This document shows, one piece after another, positions 6,184-9,036 of a stretch of DNA of 9,036 nt (positions are counted from its first letter, which is position 1; every line of letters starts with the position of its first letter). The stretch is from Thermoplasmatota archaeon. Lineage in GTDB: Archaea > Thermoplasmatota > Penumbrarchaeia > Penumbrarchaeales > Penumbrarchaeaceae. The DNA lies in assembly GCA_030600725.1 (NCBI GenBank), contig JAUVLN010000066.1:1-9036 (forward strand), read 5' to 3'. Below the pieces are notes generated by a model that saw only the letters and a list, made by a program, of their open reading frames with translations, did no database searches and was not told where the DNA came from. The translations under genes and the position numbers were made by a program.

Positions 6184-8226
6184 ATGGTGAGGGTGAACAA
6201 AATGGATCAAAAAGTTACTATTGCATTAACAATATTATTAATATTATTGCCATTATTCGGAATCATCTCATTTGTGAATGATGTTAATGGGTCGATATTT
6301 GGAGATGAAATTAACTTAACCAATGATGATCTTGATCAATTCAATCCAAATCTCTATGAAGATCGTATTGTTTGGACTGAGTACAACGGACGCCCAAAAA
6401 TATTTCTAATGGATTTAGAAAATAATCAAAAAACAAAGATCTCCTCTGACCAGGACTACCATTATAATCCAAGAATTTACAAAGATGACATCGTTCATTG
6501 TGATGAAAGAGAGTGTGAAATCGATATTTATTTATATAATATTACAACCGGCCAGGATGTACAAATATCAACTAAATTTTCAACAGAAATGAGTCCTTCA
6601 ATATATGGCCAATATATTGTATGTTCGACTACTTCTGAGGTTTTTTTATATAATAAATACGATAAAAAAGATGTCCAAATTTCAAATAACCAATCAGCAC
6701 CGAGTAAACCACAAATATATGAAGATAAGGTAGTATGGAGCCCCATGTACGGTGGAGACAAAGATGTATATATTTATGATATTACTGAAAAAACCCTAGA
6801 TCAAGTCAATATTAGCACCTCGAATCAAACGTATCCTGTAATCTACAAGGATAAAATTTTATGGATAGATGATAGAAATGGAAATGATGATATCTATTTG
6901 TATAATATCACCTCGGAAACCGAGACGCAGATAACATCTGATCCATCGACTCAAAAAGATCCTGTTATCTATGAGAACCGGATTGTCTGGGTTGATGAAC
7001 GGAATGGAAATGATGATATCTACTATTATGATCTCAACACGGGTATTGAAACTCAGATAACTTTTGACGAAGCCCGTCAAAATGATCCAGAAATCTATGG
7101 GGACAGAATAGTTTGGGTGGATTATCGAAATGATAACACGGACATTTATATGATCCTTTTTGATCAGGATAATGATGGTATCATCGATTCGGATGATGAA
7201 TTTCCACAAGACCCCAACGAATGGATAGATACAGATGAGGATGGCTACGGTGACAATGGTGACCAATTCCCGTTAAACCCATACGAATGGAACGATACTG
7301 ATGAGGATGGAGTGGGAGACAATAGTGATAAGTTCCCGCTTGATCCATTCGAGTGGAACGATACAGACGAGGATGGTGTCGGCGACAATGGTGACCAATT
7401 CCCGTTAAACCCATACGAGTGGAATGATACAGATGAAGATGGTGTAGGAGATAACGGTGATATCTTCCCGTTTGATCCATTAGAATGGAATGACACTGAT
7501 GAGGATGGTGTAGGAGACAACAGCGATGTGTTCCCGCTTGATCCAGAGGAATGGAATGATACAGATGATGATGGAGTGGGAGACAACAGCGATGTGTTCC
7601 CGCTTGATCCATTCGAATGGAACGACACAGATGAGGATGGAGTGGGAGACAACAGTGATGTTTTCCCGCTCGATTCATCCGAGTGGAACGATACTGATGA
7701 GGATGGAATAGGAGATAATTCTGATGCATTTCCTGAAGATCCTAATGAATGGAATGACACAGATGAGGATGGAGTGGGAGACAATGGTGACATCTTCCCA
7801 TTAGATCCAAATGAGTGGAACGATACTGATGGAGATGGCATTGGAGACAATTCTGATGCATTTCCAATAGATCCATCAGCATCTATCGACACCGATGGAG
7901 ATGGATATCCGGATCAATGGAATGAGGATAAAAGTGAGTTGGATTCAACCACCGGATTAGTATTGGATGAATACCCAGATGATCCAAACAAATGGGAGAG
8001 AGAAAAAGAGAAAGAAACACCGATCATACCGATGATCATTGGAGCGGTTTTCATCTTTGTCATTATTGTTGTTGTGCTTGCACCAATTCTAATGAAGAAA
8101 AAGAAGGATGATGAAGAACGGATATCAGATGAAGTCCCACAGACTCCTCTTGATGAAAATCCAATGCCAGAAGAGGCATCAATAGAAAGTGAACTTGAGC
8201 ATATTAATACAAAAGGATCTAAATGA
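6184..8226 (+). CDS. Surface protein: seven-bladed beta-propeller, TSP3 calcium repeats, C-terminal membrane anchor
   Basis: This is a 680-residue exported protein. The signal peptide is residues ~1-36 (hydrophobic VTIALTILLILLPLFGIISF). Residues ~42-326 form a TolB-like beta-propeller. Seven blades of about 40 residues recur with the pattern (D/N/S)P-x-IY-x-D-x-IVW...DIYLY-x-(I/L)...QI(T/S). The seventh blade stops short, and its missing last strand is supplied by the N-terminal EINLTNDDLDQF, a Velcro closure. Residues 327-568 are eleven 22-residue thrombospondin type 3 repeats with D-x-D-x-DG calcium loops, plus a degenerate twelfth unit. A membrane helix (~616-637) is followed by KKKKDDEE and a short acidic tail. 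ATG 6184 (AGGA 8 bases upstream) and ATG 6202 (GGTGA 5 bases upstream) are both plausible starts. The codon use is far richer in AT than in the neighbours. A role in adhesion or surface binding is inference. Confidence 0.92.
   Translation: MVRVNKMDQKVTIALTILLILLPLFGIISFVNDVNGSIFGDEINLTNDDLDQFNPNLYEDRIVWTEYNGRPKIFLMDLENNQKTKISSDQDYHYNPRIYKDDIVHCDERECEIDIYLYNITTGQDVQISTKFSTEMSPSIYGQYIVCSTTSEVFLYNKYDKKDVQISNNQSAPSKPQIYEDKVVWSPMYGGDKDVYIYDITEKTLDQVNISTSNQTYPVIYKDKILWIDDRNGNDDIYLYNITSETETQITSDPSTQKDPVIYENRIVWVDERNGNDDIYYYDLNTGIETQITFDEARQNDPEIYGDRIVWVDYRNDNTDIYMILFDQDNDGIIDSDDEFPQDPNEWIDTDEDGYGDNGDQFPLNPYEWNDTDEDGVGDNSDKFPLDPFEWNDTDEDGVGDNGDQFPLNPYEWNDTDEDGVGDNGDIFPFDPLEWNDTDEDGVGDNSDVFPLDPEEWNDTDDDGVGDNSDVFPLDPFEWNDTDEDGVGDNSDVFPLDSSEWNDTDEDGIGDNSDAFPEDPNEWNDTDEDGVGDNGDIFPLDPNEWNDTDGDGIGDNSDAFPIDPSASIDTDGDGYPDQWNEDKSELDSTTGLVLDEYPDDPNKWEREKEKETPIIPMIIGAVFIFVIIVVVLAPILMKKKKDDEERISDEVPQTPLDENPMPEEASIESELEHINTKGSK
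7162..7887 (+). repeat. Eleven tandem 66-bp units encoding TSP3 repeats
   Basis: The units are in frame, each exactly 66 bases, starting at 7162, 7228, 7294 and so on to 7822. A divergent twelfth unit begins at 7888 and runs to about 7998. Each codes for D-T-D-E-D-G-V-G-D-N-S/G-D then a FPLDPxEWN linker. Units 2 and 4 are nearly identical (around 7255-7286 and 7387-7418), and units 6, 7 and 8 share long identical stretches. This indicates recent duplication or homogenisation. Confidence 0.9.
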
Positions 8227-8289
8227 GGTGAACAGCCGGGTGAACGTTGCCTAATACCCCGATAAAAGGAAACGATCACTCTGTTTATT

Positions 8290-8305
8290 ACTCAAATGAG
8301 TTTTT
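8290..8305 (+). terminator. Weak hairpin plus T5 terminator after the propeller gene
   Basis: ACTC-AAAT-GAGT forms a 4-bp stem followed at once by TTTTT, about 65 bases after the stop codon. The T run alone could act as an archaeal terminator. The stem is weak. Confidence 0.35.
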
Positions 8306-8346
8306 CACTTGCCATTGACATCCGTGGGTGTGAGGGCGTTCAATCC

Positions 8347-8360
8347 CAAACCTTATCTAC
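8347..8360 (+). promoter_or_regulatory. Possible BRE/TATA of the two-gene unit at 8391
   Basis: CAAA followed by CCTTATCTAC is centred about 36 bases before the TTG at 8391. It is a poor TATA match but the only AT-rich box at a suitable distance. It would give a leader of about 10 nt. Confidence 0.3.
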
Positions 8361-8390
8361 CTTGATTACACTGGATAATCGGGTATCAAT

Positions 8391-8816
8391 TTGACCGTTA
8401 TCGTACAGAATCCGCTCGATGTGATAATCGCACTGGATGTCGAGGATGAGATCTCGGGGGACGCCATGTTCTGCCTGGCCGACGCCATGGATGGATACGA
8501 GATCGAGAAGGGGCTGGAGAATGAGATAGTGGTGGATATCATCGAGATATCCTCCGCCGGCGTGTTCGCAGTACACGTGATACCCCAGCAGAAGCTCACC
8601 TACGATCAGATAATGGCGTTCATCAACGACATGGTCACAACCGCCCTCAAGAGGGAGGATATCCCTGCGGAATCCTTCAAGGTGAAGAAGGTGATGTTCC
8701 GCCCCGCAACCATGGGCACCCCCTCGGAGACGGTGGAGGGGCTCGATGAGCTCAAAAAGAAGGTGGATACCCTCTGGAAAGGCTTCAGAAAGGAGGACTT
8801 GAAACCCTATGTTTGA
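8391..8816 (+). CDS. Uncharacterised 141-residue protein, TTG start
   Basis: This is a soluble protein of unrecognised family. It has no signal peptide, no membrane helix and only one cysteine. Alternating strands and helices (VIVQNPLDVIIALDV; NEIVVDIIEI; GVFAVHVIP; YDQIMAFINDMVTTAL) suggest a compact alpha/beta fold. A charged helical tail follows (LDELKKKVDTLWKGFRKEDL). The start is TTG: an in-frame TAA lies at 8376-8378 and no ATG or GTG falls between it and 8391, while the next ATG (near 8466) would remove the first predicted strand. Codon use returns to the GC-rich style of the rest of the chromosome. Its end overlaps the next gene by 8 bases, so the two are probably co-transcribed and coupled. 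Confidence 0.75.
   Translation: MTVIVQNPLDVIIALDVEDEISGDAMFCLADAMDGYEIEKGLENEIVVDIIEISSAGVFAVHVIPQQKLTYDQIMAFINDMVTTALKREDIPAESFKVKKVMFRPATMGTPSETVEGLDELKKKVDTLWKGFRKEDLKPYV
8791..8796 (+). promoter_or_regulatory. Ribosome binding site for the last gene (ATG 8809)
   Basis: A full AGGAGG lies inside the end of the previous gene, 12 bases before ATG 8809, somewhat farther than usual. The competing ATG at 8836 has only a G-run (8826-8831) about 4 bases away. The strong match and the gene overlap favour 8809, without excluding 8836. Confidence 0.4.
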
Positions 8817-9036
8817 TCATCTCCCGGGGGGTCCCATGACCTCCGATGAGGAAGGAAGATGGGAGTACCGTTTCGAGACGATCGACGGTACGGCAAGGTC
8901 CGGATATTTCATCAAGGAGCAGAGCAGGCTCCGCCTCCCCGTAGTTTTCGACCTGAAGAACGTGGGCGGGGACTCGCCCCTGGCGGTCGGGACCTCATCC
9001 ACCTCCACCTGGGAAGGCGTTGAGATACATGTGAAC
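8809..9036 (+). CDS. Partial gene of unknown function, runs off the window
   Basis: The frame is open from ATG 8809 to the last base: 76 codons, with the 3' end missing. It begins MFDHLPGGPMTSDEEGRWEY and continues with a beta-rich soluble sequence (LRLPVVFDLKNVGG; STSTWEGVEIHVN). It overlaps the stop of the previous gene by 8 bases (ATGTTTGA), which suggests one transcript and coupled translation. The GC-rich codon use is native in style. The internal ATG at 8836 is an alternative start. No family can be named from the visible part. Confidence 0.65.
   Translation, partial: MFDHLPGGPMTSDEEGRWEYRFETIDGTARSGYFIKEQSRLRLPVVFDLKNVGGDSPLAVGTSSTSTWEGVEIHVN

Noticed and set aside
7245..7892. Long minus-strand open frames (215 and 182 codons) opposite the TSP3 array
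   Set aside because: They are shadows of the 66-bp repeat. The translations are monotonous Ser/Pro or His-rich repeats without start signals, and the plus strand encodes a clear protein.
5750..8360. 8-bp direct repeat TTATCTAC at 5750-5757 and 8353-8360 flanking the AT-rich island, as a possible insertion-site duplication
   Set aside because: Eight bases shared between two ~100-base windows can easily arise by chance. No terminal inverted repeats, transposase or integrase accompany it.

Overview
The window looks like a chromosomal segment of a euryarchaeon, most likely of the Thermoplasmata (Ca. Thermoplasmatota). The evidence is a short archaeal-type NOG1 GTPase, BRE/TATA-like boxes placed about 25-36 nt before start codons with little or no leader, strong Shine-Dalgarno (SD) sites inside operons, GTG and TTG starts, and exported proteins held by one C-terminal membrane helix. 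The lineage is inferred from protein style; no rRNA or other marker is present.

Layout: (1) 1-2268, the 3' part of a large secreted multi-domain Ig-like/CARDB protein with a membrane anchor and an acidic, proline-rich cytoplasmic tail. (2) 2317-3360, a NOG1-family ribosome-assembly GTPase behind its own TATA box. (3) 3361-4014 on the minus strand, an unrecognised 217-residue soluble protein that meets NOG1 stop to stop with no gap. (4) 4140-5707, a tight four-gene operon of unrecognised small proteins: membrane-anchored coiled coil, zinc ribbon, membrane-anchored coiled coil, and an eight-cysteine cross-brace-like zinc finger. A T-tract terminator follows. (5) 5708-6183, AT-rich DNA without a convincing gene, holding a structured hairpin region and the promoter of the next gene. 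(6) 6184-8226, a surface protein made of a signal peptide, a seven-bladed beta-propeller, a thrombospondin type 3 calcium-binding array and a C-terminal membrane anchor. (7) 8391-8816 and 8809 to the window end, two overlapping genes of unknown function.

NOG1 is housekeeping. The two anchored surface proteins share one topology: a long extracellular part, one helix and a short charged tail. The four-gene operon is the best candidate here for an undescribed system. Its genes are translationally coupled, and it pairs two membrane scaffolds with two zinc-binding modules. The segment from about 5743 to 8330 is much richer in AT than its GC-rich flanks and looks transferred or separately evolved.
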